DNA from: an uncultured Kiloniellales bacterium
Lineage (GTDB): Bacteria > Pseudomonadota > Alphaproteobacteria > Kiloniellales > JAKSDN01
Direction of reading: 5' to 3'
Length of the DNA: 6,008 bases
NCBI GenBank assembly: GCA_937974415.1
Contig: CALJXB010000162.1
Coordinates: forward strand, 1 to 6,008
Shown here: one piece after another, positions 1-4,589 of the stretch
Position numbering within the stretch: position 1 is the stretch's first letter
How the letters are laid out: every line of letters begins with the position of its first letter
Notes under the pieces: generated by a model
Seen by the model: the letters and a program-made list of their open reading frames with translations, nothing else
Database searches by the model: none
Told to the model about the DNA's origin: nothing
Translations under genes and position numbers: made by a program

Positions 1-77
<77 letters not shown>

Positions 78-102
78 GACGCGGGCGGGACCTTACCTCA
101 AG

Positions 103-241
103 TCTCCCGGAGAATCACCCATTTCATGGGCTGTTCCGGCCACCCATTTTTGGGATTAGGCCCACCTCCCCATCCGACCACCCCGGAATCATACTATCGC
201 AGGGTGGTCGGGTGGGGCGGCCCAGATAATTGGATGGGCCG
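103..241. repeat. Cluster of inverted repeats between gltS and tRNA-Arg
   Basis: Several dyads are visible in tandem. TCTCC-C-GGAGA is at 103-113. CCCAT-TTC-ATGGG is at 118-130. CCCA-TTTT-TGGG is at 143-154. A 16-bp stem pairs 168-183 with 202-217, with one T/G mismatch that is a wobble pair in plus-strand RNA and an A/C mismatch in minus-strand RNA, and an 18-nt loop. CGGCCCA/TGGGCCG pairs 218-224 with 235-241. ACCCATTT also recurs directly at 117-124 and 142-149. No protein-coding gene is supported here. The run may insulate the tRNA from gltS transcription, or it may be a small palindromic repeat element or structured RNA. Its function is not established from the sequence. Confidence 0.65.
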
Positions 242-273
242 GGCGCTGCGCGCGGGCCGGCAATACAGTAGGG

Positions 274-304
274 CGCGGCGCAGGGCCCTCGCCTCTGCGC
301 CGCG
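274..304 (-). terminator. GC-rich hairpin just after the gltS stop; candidate terminator
   Basis: A perfect 10-bp inverted repeat pairs 274-283 (CGCGGCGCAG) with 295-304 (CTGCGCCGCG) around an 11-nt loop. It begins one base beyond the gltS stop codon in the direction of transcription. There is no T-tract after the stem on the minus strand, so it is not a classical intrinsic terminator. It could act as an mRNA 3' stabiliser or as a Rho-assisted stop. Confidence 0.45.
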
Positions 305-305
305 T

Positions 306-1520
306 CTAAACGAACCAGCGCGACAGCACGCCGATGAAGCCCTTGATCACCAGGGCGTTCATGATGTCGATGAAGAAGGCACCCACCAGGGGCACCACCA
401 GGAAGGCTTTCGGGGAGGGGCCGAAGCGGCTGGTGACCGCGTCCATGTTGGCGATCGCCACCGGCGTCGCGCCCAAGCCCATGCCGACGAAGCCGGCCGA
501 GATCACGCAGGCGTCGTAGTCCCGGCCCATGACCCGGAACACCACGAAGACGGCGAAGAGGGTGATCACCAGCATCTGGGCCATGAGCGCCAGCAGGATC
601 GGGCCGGCCGTGCCGGCGAGGCCCCAGAGCTTCATGCTCATGAGGCTCATGGCGAGGAAGATGTTGAGGGCGACCTCGCCGAACTTGTCGATGGTTTTCG
701 GGTGGATCTCGACCTTCACGATGTCGGACAGGTTGGTGATGATGATGCCGACCAGCATGGCCGTCAGGAAGCCCGGCAAAAGGACGCCCTTGGCGAAGAG
801 GAAGCGGTTGACCGCGTCGCCCAGGGCGACGCAGACCGCCAGCACCAGGATCGCCGTCAGGATGTTGAAGAGCTCGCCACTGCGGCCATCGTCGTCGGGC
901 TCCGGCTCGTCGCTCTCGCCCGCCGCGTGCTGGCTCGCCTCGATGCGGTTCTTGCCGATCAGGTAGCGCGCAACCGGCCCGCCCAAGACGCCGCCGCCGA
1001 TCAGCCCAAAGGTGGCGAAGGCGATGCCGACCATGCCGGCGCCGGCGAGGCCCGCGGCCTCGGCTTCGGCGCCCCAGGCGATGGCGGTGCCGTGGCCGCC
1101 GGCGAAGGAGATGCTGCCGGCCATCAGGCCGTAGCCCGGATGGGCGCCCAGGCCGAGGGCGATCGCCACGCCCGTGGTGTCCTGCAGGATCAGGAACACG
1201 GCGGCGACCGCGACCAGGATCGCGAGCGCCTTGCCGCCGGCTACCAGGGTGCGCAGCTTGGCCGAGAGGCCGATGGTGCTGAAGAAGACCAGCAGCAGGA
1301 CATCGCGAATCTGCATGTCGAAGTCGATCTCGAGATCAGCGACGGCGTAGACGACGGCGACGATGCCACTGCAGAGCAGCCCCCCGGTGACCGCCGGCGG
1401 GATGTAGTTTTCCGACAGGAAACGGATTTTGCGGTTGAGGTAAAGGCCGAGATAGAGCACCAGCACGCTCACCATGAGTGCGTGGATGGGTTCGACGCGA
1501 TAGAGGGTCACGAGATCCAT
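306..1520 (-). CDS. gltS: Sodium/glutamate symporter GltS
   Basis: The product is a 404-residue inner-membrane protein of the ESS (glutamate:Na+ symporter) family, which imports L-glutamate with sodium; E. coli GltS is about the same length. It shows the two-domain inverted-repeat plan, with hydrophobic helices throughout. The two signature glycine-rich re-entrant loops are present: GGHGT at 141-145 in the N-terminal half, and GFVGMGLGATP at 343-353 in the C-terminal half. A hydrophilic linker at about 191-216, with an acidic run near 203-212, joins the halves. The ATG at 1518-1520 is preceded by GGAG with a 6-nt gap. The gene stands alone: the nearest upstream minus-strand gene is over 350 bp away, and the tRNA lies downstream on the same strand. 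The identity is secure at family level. Substrate preference is inferred from the family. Confidence 0.95.
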   Translation of the reverse strand: MDLVTLYRVEPIHALMVSVLVLYLGLYLNRKIRFLSENYIPPAVTGGLLCSGIVAVVYAVADLEIDFDMQIRDVLLLVFFSTIGLSAKLRTLVAGGKALAILVAVAAVFLILQDTTGVAIALGLGAHPGYGLMAGSISFAGGHGTAIAWGAEAEAAGLAGAGMVGIAFATFGLIGGGVLGGPVARYLIGKNRIEASQHAAGESDEPEPDDDGRSGELFNILTAILVLAVCVALGDAVNRFLFAKGVLLPGFLTAMLVGIIITNLSDIVKVEIHPKTIDKFGEVALNIFLAMSLMSMKLWGLAGTAGPILLALMAQMLVITLFAVFVVFRVMGRDYDACVISAGFVGMGLGATPVAIANMDAVTSRFGPSPKAFLVVPLVGAFFIDIMNALVIKGFIGVLSRWFV

Positions 1521-1875
1521 GGACGGCTCCGGCAGGCGTAGACGACGTCGGCCCTTGTCTTACGCGATTCGCAGGGCCGCAAACAGCCGGGCAAGGGCGC
1601 AAAGTAGGACCCAATTCGCCGAAACATGAATGGGAAATGCGGACCCGTCTCGGCGCAAGGGCGCACGACGCCCGCCGGGCCCATGCCGGCAGCGCCTGTC
1701 AAGGAAGCTAGTGGACGGAGCCGGAATTGCCGGTAAGCTGCCAATTCACGGCCGAAAGCCGCGAATTCCGGGCCTTCAAGACCCGATTCGCCTGTTTGAA
1801 GCCGTTTCTGCGGGTGATTTGCGGATGAATTGGCGTTTGGCCAGAGGGCCAATCAGAAAATCGCGATGCGACAGG
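1521..1875. other. Gene-poor stretch between gltS and the zinc-ribbon gene
   Basis: I find no convincing gene in these 355 bases. The open frames here have biased, domain-free translations and overlap gltS or the zinc-ribbon gene. The region must hold the gltS 5' leader and promoter, on the minus strand toward 1521, but no clear -35/-10 pair stands out. Small dyads are present: GGGCG/CGCCC around 1664-1676, GCCGG/CCGGC around 1675-1691, and the 1837-1852 hairpin listed separately. Confidence 0.6.
1837..1852 (-). terminator. Hairpin downstream of the zinc-ribbon gene; weak terminator candidate
   Basis: TTGGCC-AGAG-GGCCAA is a perfect 6-bp stem with a tetraloop, starting 23 nt after the stop codon of the minus-strand zinc-ribbon gene. 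No T-run follows it on the minus strand. The right arm can alternatively pair, as GCCAAT (1848-1853), with ATTGGC (1829-1834), so two mutually exclusive hairpins are possible. The termination role is inferred from position only. Confidence 0.3.
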
Positions 1876-2037
1876 TCAGGCGGCGCGCCACAGATTCGTC
1901 TGTTTGCACTTCGGGCAGACTCGTTCGCCGGGCCAAGCGCTTTCGAAAGAATCTCGACACATCAGACACTTACGAGGCTTCACCTCGTAAACCTTGTCGG
2001 GCTGAGGCTTTTGATTGTTTTCTTTGGATTTGCTCAC
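1876..2037 (-). CDS. Small zinc-ribbon protein, 53 residues, function unknown
   Basis: The product is a 53-residue basic protein with four cysteines in two CxxC knuckles, C24-x2-C27 and C41-x2-C44, separated by 13 residues (KCLMC and CPKC). This is the spacing of a compact zinc ribbon. The N-terminal 20 residues are Lys/Gln/Asn-rich and probably disordered. I chose the GTG at 2035-2037 because GGGAG sits 6 nt upstream of it. An ATG 36 bp further out (2071-2073) would add MSMLHRSIRELT, but it lacks a good ribosome site and would place the dyad at 2051-2067 inside the coding region. Short zinc-ribbon proteins of this look are common and mostly uncharacterised in alphaproteobacteria. It is divergent from hspQ. 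A nucleic-acid-binding or protein-interaction role is possible but unproven. Confidence 0.75.
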   Translation of the reverse strand: MSKSKENNQKPQPDKVYEVKPRKCLMCRDSFESAWPGERVCPKCKQTNLWRAA

Positions 2038-2043
2038 GGTTAA

Positions 2044-2048
2044 CTCCC
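2044..2048 (-). promoter_or_regulatory. Shine-Dalgarno deciding the GTG start of the zinc-ribbon gene
   Basis: On the minus strand GGGAG is followed by TTAACC and then GTG. This 6-nt spacing favours the GTG at 2035-2037 over the upstream in-frame ATG. Confidence 0.7.
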
Positions 2049-2050
2049 TA

Positions 2051-2067
2051 ATGCTGCGATGCAGCAT
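2051..2067. promoter_or_regulatory. Perfect dyad ATGCTGC-GAT-GCAGCAT upstream of the zinc-ribbon start
   Basis: A 7-bp perfect inverted repeat with a 3-bp centre lies 2 bp upstream of the GGGAG ribosome site, in the 177-bp divergent region shared with hspQ. It could be an operator, or a 5'-UTR hairpin modulating translation. No regulator can be named from the sequence. Confidence 0.45.
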
Positions 2068-2157
2068 ACTCATTTCTTAACGCGGGTCAATCAAAAAATG
2101 ACCGTATTGCGCCATTTTCCCTCTCTCAGGCGCTACCCCCTTGTCACTGCGCCCGGC

Positions 2158-2184
2158 CTTGGCCAGAGTTTGCGAGTATGTCCG
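2158..2184 (+). promoter_or_regulatory. Possible heat-shock-type promoter of hspQ
   Basis: CTTGGCC at 2158-2164 is followed by TATGTCCG at 2177-2184, which fits the TATNTNNG part of the alphaproteobacterial RpoH -10 consensus as I recall it. The CY dinucleotide expected before it is absent, and the spacing is only approximate. The position, about 30 bp before the hspQ start, and the gene's known heat-shock character make it worth noting. This is a weak call. Confidence 0.25.
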
Positions 2185-2214
2185 ATTCGGCGCCTTGAGG
2201 ATAGGTTGATCAAA

Positions 2215-2544
2215 ATGGCGATGCGCCAAGCGAAATTCCAGATCGGTCAGATCGTCCACCATCGATTTTTCCCGTTTCGCGGCGTGATCTTCGATGTCGA
2301 TCCGGTGTTCAGCAGCACGGAGGAGTGGTGGCTGTCCATTCCGGAGGACATCCGCCCGGTCAAGGACCAGCCATTTTACCATCTGCTCGCGGAGAACGAG
2401 GAGTCCACTTACGTCGCCTACGTTTCCGAACAGAATTTGCTGCCCGACGACAGCGGCCGGCCGGTCGCCCACCCGGAGGTGGAGGAAATCTTCGGCGAAA
2501 TGTGCGACGGGCGCTACGTCATGCGGCAGATCCAGACCAACTAG
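2215..2544 (+). CDS. hspQ: Heat shock protein HspQ (YccV family)
   Basis: The product is a 109-residue cytoplasmic protein; E. coli HspQ is about 105. Family hallmarks are visible in order: FxIGQIVHHRFFPFRGVIFDVDP (about 8-30), the TEEWW/SIPEDIRP segment (35-48), KDQPFYHLLAENE (50-62) and YVAYVSEQNLLPDD (66-79). HspQ binds hemimethylated DNA in vitro, influences DnaA stability in E. coli, and acts as a specificity-enhancing partner of the Lon protease in Yersinia; that role is transferred by family, not seen here. I chose the ATG at 2215 because it gives the family-length N-terminus. Its ribosome site is modest, with AGG about 9 nt upstream. The ATG at 2221 is an alternative. The reading frame stays open upstream, but the extra 52 residues do not resemble the family. 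The gene is divergent from the zinc-ribbon gene. Confidence 0.92.
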   Translation: MAMRQAKFQIGQIVHHRFFPFRGVIFDVDPVFSSTEEWWLSIPEDIRPVKDQPFYHLLAENEESTYVAYVSEQNLLPDDSGRPVAHPEVEEIFGEMCDGRYVMRQIQTN

Positions 2545-2710
2545 CGGCCGCCGCGGGGGCCATAGGGGAGGGGGCGCCGACCTCCCGTCAACACACGAAA
2601 TTTCTCGCCCGGGCGGGGCTTCCGGCCGGAGGCCTCGCGCGCGACCTCAGGTTTGCCTGAAGCGCCGGGCGATTGGCTGCGAGCACGGCCAGGCACCTTC
2701 GCGGCTAGCC

Positions 2711-2730
2711 CGGCCGCCACTTTGCGGCCG
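2711..2730 (+). terminator. GC hairpin before the AT-rich island; weak terminator candidate
   Basis: CGGCCGC (2711-2717) pairs perfectly with GCGGCCG (2724-2730) around the loop CACTTT. AT-rich sequence follows (CATAATATAT), but without a clean T-run. It could end transcription of hspQ about 170 nt after its stop codon. Confidence 0.3.
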
Positions 2731-2804
2731 CATAATATATCCAATGGGAATTAATTAACTATATTTAGCAATACAGCATATCTTGCAATAAACGGCTCGT
2801 TGTG

Positions 2805-2826
2805 TTAACGTTGGTTTAAGTAATAT
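2805..2826 (+). promoter_or_regulatory. CtrA-like box TTAA-N7-TTAA with adjoining -10-like TAATAT
   Basis: TTAA at 2805-2808 and TTAA at 2816-2819 are separated by exactly seven bases, a perfect match to the full CtrA recognition site known from Caulobacter and relatives. TAATAT follows at 2821-2826 and resembles a -10 element, so the box would lie at about the -35 region, as is common for CtrA-controlled promoters. The AT-rich setting raises the odds of a chance match. The likely target is downstream, the 84-residue gene or the small ORF before it. Confidence 0.45.
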
Positions 2827-2845
2827 TTTGAATTGGTAAATAACA

Positions 2846-2941
2846 ATGGTTAATGATCATTTGAATACCTGGGAAGTCCGGGGAACCGAATTCTACACGC
2901 TCTGCAATGTCGACCGGCCGGTGCGCCGTCGCAGCGTGTGA
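2846..2941 (+). CDS. Possible 31-residue small ORF upstream of the 84-residue gene
   Basis: ATG at 2846-2848 opens a 31-codon frame ending in TGA at 2939-2941, 14 bp before the TTG start of the next gene. The peptide begins MVNDHLNTWEVRGTEFYTLC and ends in an Arg-rich tail (RPVRRRSV). No strong Shine-Dalgarno precedes the ATG, and no family is recognised. It lies just downstream of the CtrA-like box and -10-like hexamer, so it could be a short co-transcribed gene, a leader peptide or a chance frame. Confidence 0.3.
   Translation: MVNDHLNTWEVRGTEFYTLCNVDRPVRRRSV
2850..2864 (+). promoter_or_regulatory. Second, imperfect CtrA-like site TTAA-N7-TTGA
   Basis: TTAA at 2850-2853 and TTGA at 2861-2864 have the same N7 spacing and match seven of the eight consensus bases. 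The site starts 45 bp after the first box. It includes the perfect 10-bp palindrome AATGATCATT (2852-2861) and overlaps the start of the small ORF. It could be a weaker co-operative or repressive site, or a chance match in AT-rich DNA. Confidence 0.25.
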
Positions 2942-2944
2942 CGG

Positions 2945-2949
2945 GGAGG
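2945..2949 (+). promoter_or_regulatory. Strong Shine-Dalgarno deciding a TTG start
   Basis: GGAGG within GGGGAGGG (2943-2950) lies 6 nt before TTG at 2956-2958. The alternative GTG at 2938 would put this sequence inside the coding region. Confidence 0.7.
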
Positions 2950-2955
2950 GAACTC

Positions 2956-3210
2956 TTGTCTGGTGATTATGTCAGCCCCTATTTGCAACGGCGCCTTCGC
3001 AATTTCGAGGAAGTGCGGCAGAGGCAGATTTCTCGTCAGGTCTTGGACACGGTGATCGAGCAGGTGCTTGGCGATGCCAAGACGGATGGACACGGCCCCG
3101 TCGGCCAAATCGATCTGGCCACGCGGGCCGTCTTGAGGGCGCGTCCGGACATGAGCGCCCTCGACGCCTTGGAAGCGGTCGAGAAAGTGCGCCGTCGGAG
3201 CCTCTCCTAA
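2956..3210 (+). CDS. Hypothetical protein, 84 residues, TTG start
   Basis: I do not recognise this family. The 84-residue product has no cysteine, no signal peptide and no membrane segment. It is rich in Arg, Gln, Glu and Leu and looks helical. The N-terminal half begins (M)SGDYVSPYLQRRLRNFEEV and continues as a charged segment (about 9-38). A Gly-containing loop (about 39-50) leads into a C-terminal helix pair (about 53-80, with LATRAVLRARPD then ALDALEAVEKVRRR). The TTG at 2956 is chosen because GGGGAGGG sits at ideal distance; a GTG at 2938 would add six residues. It lies downstream of an AT-rich island with a CtrA-like box, so cell-cycle or developmental control is possible. A small regulatory or structural protein is a guess only. 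Confidence 0.72.
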   Translation: MSGDYVSPYLQRRLRNFEEVRQRQISRQVLDTVIEQVLGDAKTDGHGPVGQIDLATRAVLRARPDMSALDALEAVEKVRRRSLS

Positions 3211-3241
3211 GACGCTTCAGACCGTTTCAAGACCGCAGCGA

Positions 3242-3258
3242 CCCGCGCCAAGCGCGGG
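3242..3258 (+). terminator. GC-rich hairpin after the 84-residue gene
   Basis: CCCGCGC-CAA-GCGCGGG is a perfect 7-bp stem with a 3-nt loop, about 30 nt after the stop codon at 3208-3210. No T-tract follows, so it is only a terminator-like structure. It sits in the 206-bp convergent gap before the cytochrome gene on the opposite strand. Confidence 0.35.
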
Positions 3259-3416
3259 CCGATACGCCCTCCATACTGGCAGGCCGGGTCGGCCGTGATA
3301 CGGCTTCCTTTCTAGCGTCGGCAAACGACAAAGCCTGCCGAAGTCTCCATCGATAACGATTCGAGGCGCCTGCGCCGACCGGAGAACTGCCGAGCCGAGA
3401 ACAGCCGACCAGAAAC

Positions 3417-3797
3417 CTATTGAGCCGCCTCTTTCAAATAGGCGATCAGGTCCATCCGGTCCTGCTCCTTCTTGAGGCCTGGAAATGCCATGCGGGTCTT
3501 CGGCACGACCTCCTTGGGCTTCGCGAGGAAGCTGTCCATGGTCGCCTCGTCCCAGACGATGCCGGAGTCCTTCATTGCGGCGGAATACTTGAAGCCTTCT
3601 TCCGCGCCGGCGGTCCGACCGAATATCCCGGCGAGAGAGGGACCCACCTTGTTCTTGCCGGCCTCCAGCGAATGGCAGGCCTTGCATTTCTTGTAGATCT
3701 TTTCGCCCTTGGCCGCATCGCCCTCGGCCACCGCGGCCTGGCTGCCGAGCATTAGAAATCCTGCGACCAGCGAGGCTAATCCGATTTTCGTCTTCAT
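3417..3797 (-). CDS. Periplasmic class I cytochrome c (c2/c550-like)
   Basis: The 126-residue precursor has a typical Sec signal peptide (MKTKIGLASLVAGFLMLGSQ, then AAVA), with likely cleavage after A24 giving a mature protein of about 102 residues. The heme-attachment motif CKACH is at 38-42 (C38 and C41 bind heme; H42 is an axial ligand). GPSLAGIFGR follows at 52-61. The sixth ligand is Met103 in KTRMAFPGL, and the usual C-terminal helix ends in DLIAYLKEA. Such proteins shuttle electrons in the periplasm between the bc1 complex and oxidases or reductases; the partner cannot be told here. I chose the ATG at 3795-3797 because it gives the signal peptide and has AGAGGA about 6 nt upstream. The frame is open further upstream, but that part has no signal-like character. 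The gene is alone and divergent from the rhodanese gene. Confidence 0.93.
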   Translation of the reverse strand: MKTKIGLASLVAGFLMLGSQAAVAEGDAAKGEKIYKKCKACHSLEAGKNKVGPSLAGIFGRTAGAEEGFKYSAAMKDSGIVWDEATMDSFLAKPKEVVPKTRMAFPGLKKEQDRMDLIAYLKEAAQ

Positions 3798-4118
3798 TCC
3801 CTGTCCTCTAGTCAATGGCTTGGCATTGAATGCTTGGACACTGACCATCCTCGATCGCAAGGCAACGAGCCAGCGCCCTTGCCATGAGTCTGATATCTCA
3901 GCCACGAGGATGCAAGACCGGATGATGCGATAAAGCGGTCCGTTCGCAGCACCGCTTGGGCAGGTGGTGCGGTGGGCCGGCACACGGCAGGGCTTCTTCA
4001 CCTCAGGGTCTCAGGCTGCCGACGGCGGCAAATCGCGCTGGCTGGGCGGGGCGAGCTTTGCTATGTTCGGCGCCCGCCCGAGCAAAGAACGGCTGGGCGG
4101 AGCGGAGGGAGTGAGGCC
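3798..4118. other. Divergent promoter region of cytochrome c and rhodanese genes
   Basis: These 321 bases separate two divergent starts and must hold promoters for both. No textbook -35/-10 pair is evident on either strand. The half next to the rhodanese gene (about 4040-4108) carries direct and inverted repeats, described separately. I see no convincing gene in this interval; the frames that cross it are upstream extensions of the two flanking genes. Confidence 0.55.
4040..4100 (+). promoter_or_regulatory. Leader with competing stems upstream of the rhodanese-metZ operon
   Basis: GGCTGGGCGG occurs twice as a perfect direct repeat (4040-4049 and 4091-4100). Between them, CCCGCCC (4073-4079) is complementary to GGGCGGG at 4044-4050 in the first copy. 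Its CCGCCC part (4074-4079) is also complementary to GGGCGG at 4095-4100 in the second. CTTTGCT (4056-4062) pairs with AGCAAAG (4081-4087), crossing the first stem as in a pseudoknot. The second repeat ends 3 bp before the GGAGG ribosome site at 4104-4108. The alternatives could form an RNA switch, but no known SAM-II or other riboswitch consensus is recognised. Confidence 0.35.
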
Positions 4119-4544
4119 ATGGCGGACGCCGAGTATGCGGGCGACGTGAGCTCCAGAGAGGCCTGGGAGGTCCTCAACAGCGACCCGGGGGCCGTTCTTG
4201 TGGACGTGCGGACCGACGCGGAATGGGCCTACGTGGGCTTGCCGGATTTATCCACGATCGAGAAGACTTTGCTCCTCGTGCCGTGGCAGACTTTTCCAAA
4301 CATGCAGATCAATCGGAACTTCGCCGAGGAGATTACTGCCAAGGGTGTTCGCCCGGAGCAGACAGTGTTTCTGATCTGCCGCTCGGGCCAGCGCTCGCGG
4401 CATGCGGCAATGGCCCTTTGCACCGCCGGCTACGGCCAGTGCTTCAACGTCTCGGACGGCTTCGAAGGCGGGCATGACCCAGAGCGTCACCGCGGCACCG
4501 TCGAGGGTTGGAAGGCCGCCGGCTTGCCCTGGACTCAGGGTTGA
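4119..4544 (+). CDS. Rhodanese-like sulfurtransferase domain protein
   Basis: The product is a 141-residue single-domain cytoplasmic rhodanese. The N-terminal DVRTDAEW (29-36) matches the conserved Asp-Val-Arg region. The active-site loop is CRSGQR at 87-92, with the catalytic Cys87 that would carry a persulfide. NVSDGFEGG (110-118) and GWKAAGLPW (130-138) complete the domain. Six-residue loops beginning CRSG are usual for sulfurtransferases, as opposed to Cdc25-like phosphatases. The ATG at 4119 is chosen because GGAGG lies 10 nt upstream and the domain starts soon after; a closer GAGG at 4113-4116 is too near. metZ follows 45 bp later on the same strand, suggesting an operon and a role in handling or delivering reduced sulfur near homocysteine synthesis. 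That functional link is inferred from context. The physiological donor and acceptor are unknown. Confidence 0.9.
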   Translation: MADAEYAGDVSSREAWEVLNSDPGAVLVDVRTDAEWAYVGLPDLSTIEKTLLLVPWQTFPNMQINRNFAEEITAKGVRPEQTVFLICRSGQRSRHAAMALCTAGYGQCFNVSDGFEGGHDPERHRGTVEGWKAAGLPWTQG

Positions 4545-4589
4545 TTTCTCCCCCGCTTGGTCGGGTTCCTTTCTAGGAGTTCAAGAACC

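Larger units (their letters stand above)
2545..2955. other. Long intergenic stretch after hspQ: GC-rich palindromes, then AT-rich island
   Basis: The first part (2545-2730) is very GC-rich and dotted with palindromes: CGCCCGGGCG type at 2606-2615, a near-perfect 18-bp dyad at 2617-2634, and the 2711-2730 hairpin. From about 2731 to 2870 the base composition drops abruptly to roughly 28% GC by hand count. It then returns to high GC before the 84-residue gene. The island contains the CtrA-like box and a possible 31-codon ORF (2846-2941). No larger gene is supported in this stretch. Confidence 0.6.

Noticed and set aside
1508..1852. Minus-strand open frame overlapping the gltS start
   Set aside because: It runs out of frame into the start of gltS and has no domain or ribosome site. 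It is most likely a chance frame in the leader.
1630..2043. Plus-strand open frame of 137 codons in the gltS to zinc-ribbon gap
   Set aside because: No recognisable domain, rich in Arg and Pro, no ribosome site, and antisense to the better-supported zinc-ribbon gene.
2731..2870. AT-rich island as a replication origin
   Set aside because: CtrA sites and AT-richness are found at alphaproteobacterial origins, but I see no DnaA-box cluster (TTATNCACA type) and no origin-associated genes next to it.
3217..3687. Minus-strand open frame overlapping the cytochrome c gene
   Set aside because: It is a frame shadow of the cytochrome gene, which has signal peptide, heme motif and Met ligand in its own frame.
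3960..4118. SAM-II riboswitch upstream of the rhodanese-metZ genes
   Set aside because: The context is suggestive, but the characteristic conserved hairpin and GCTAAA-type 3' segment are not visible. Only generic competing stems are seen.
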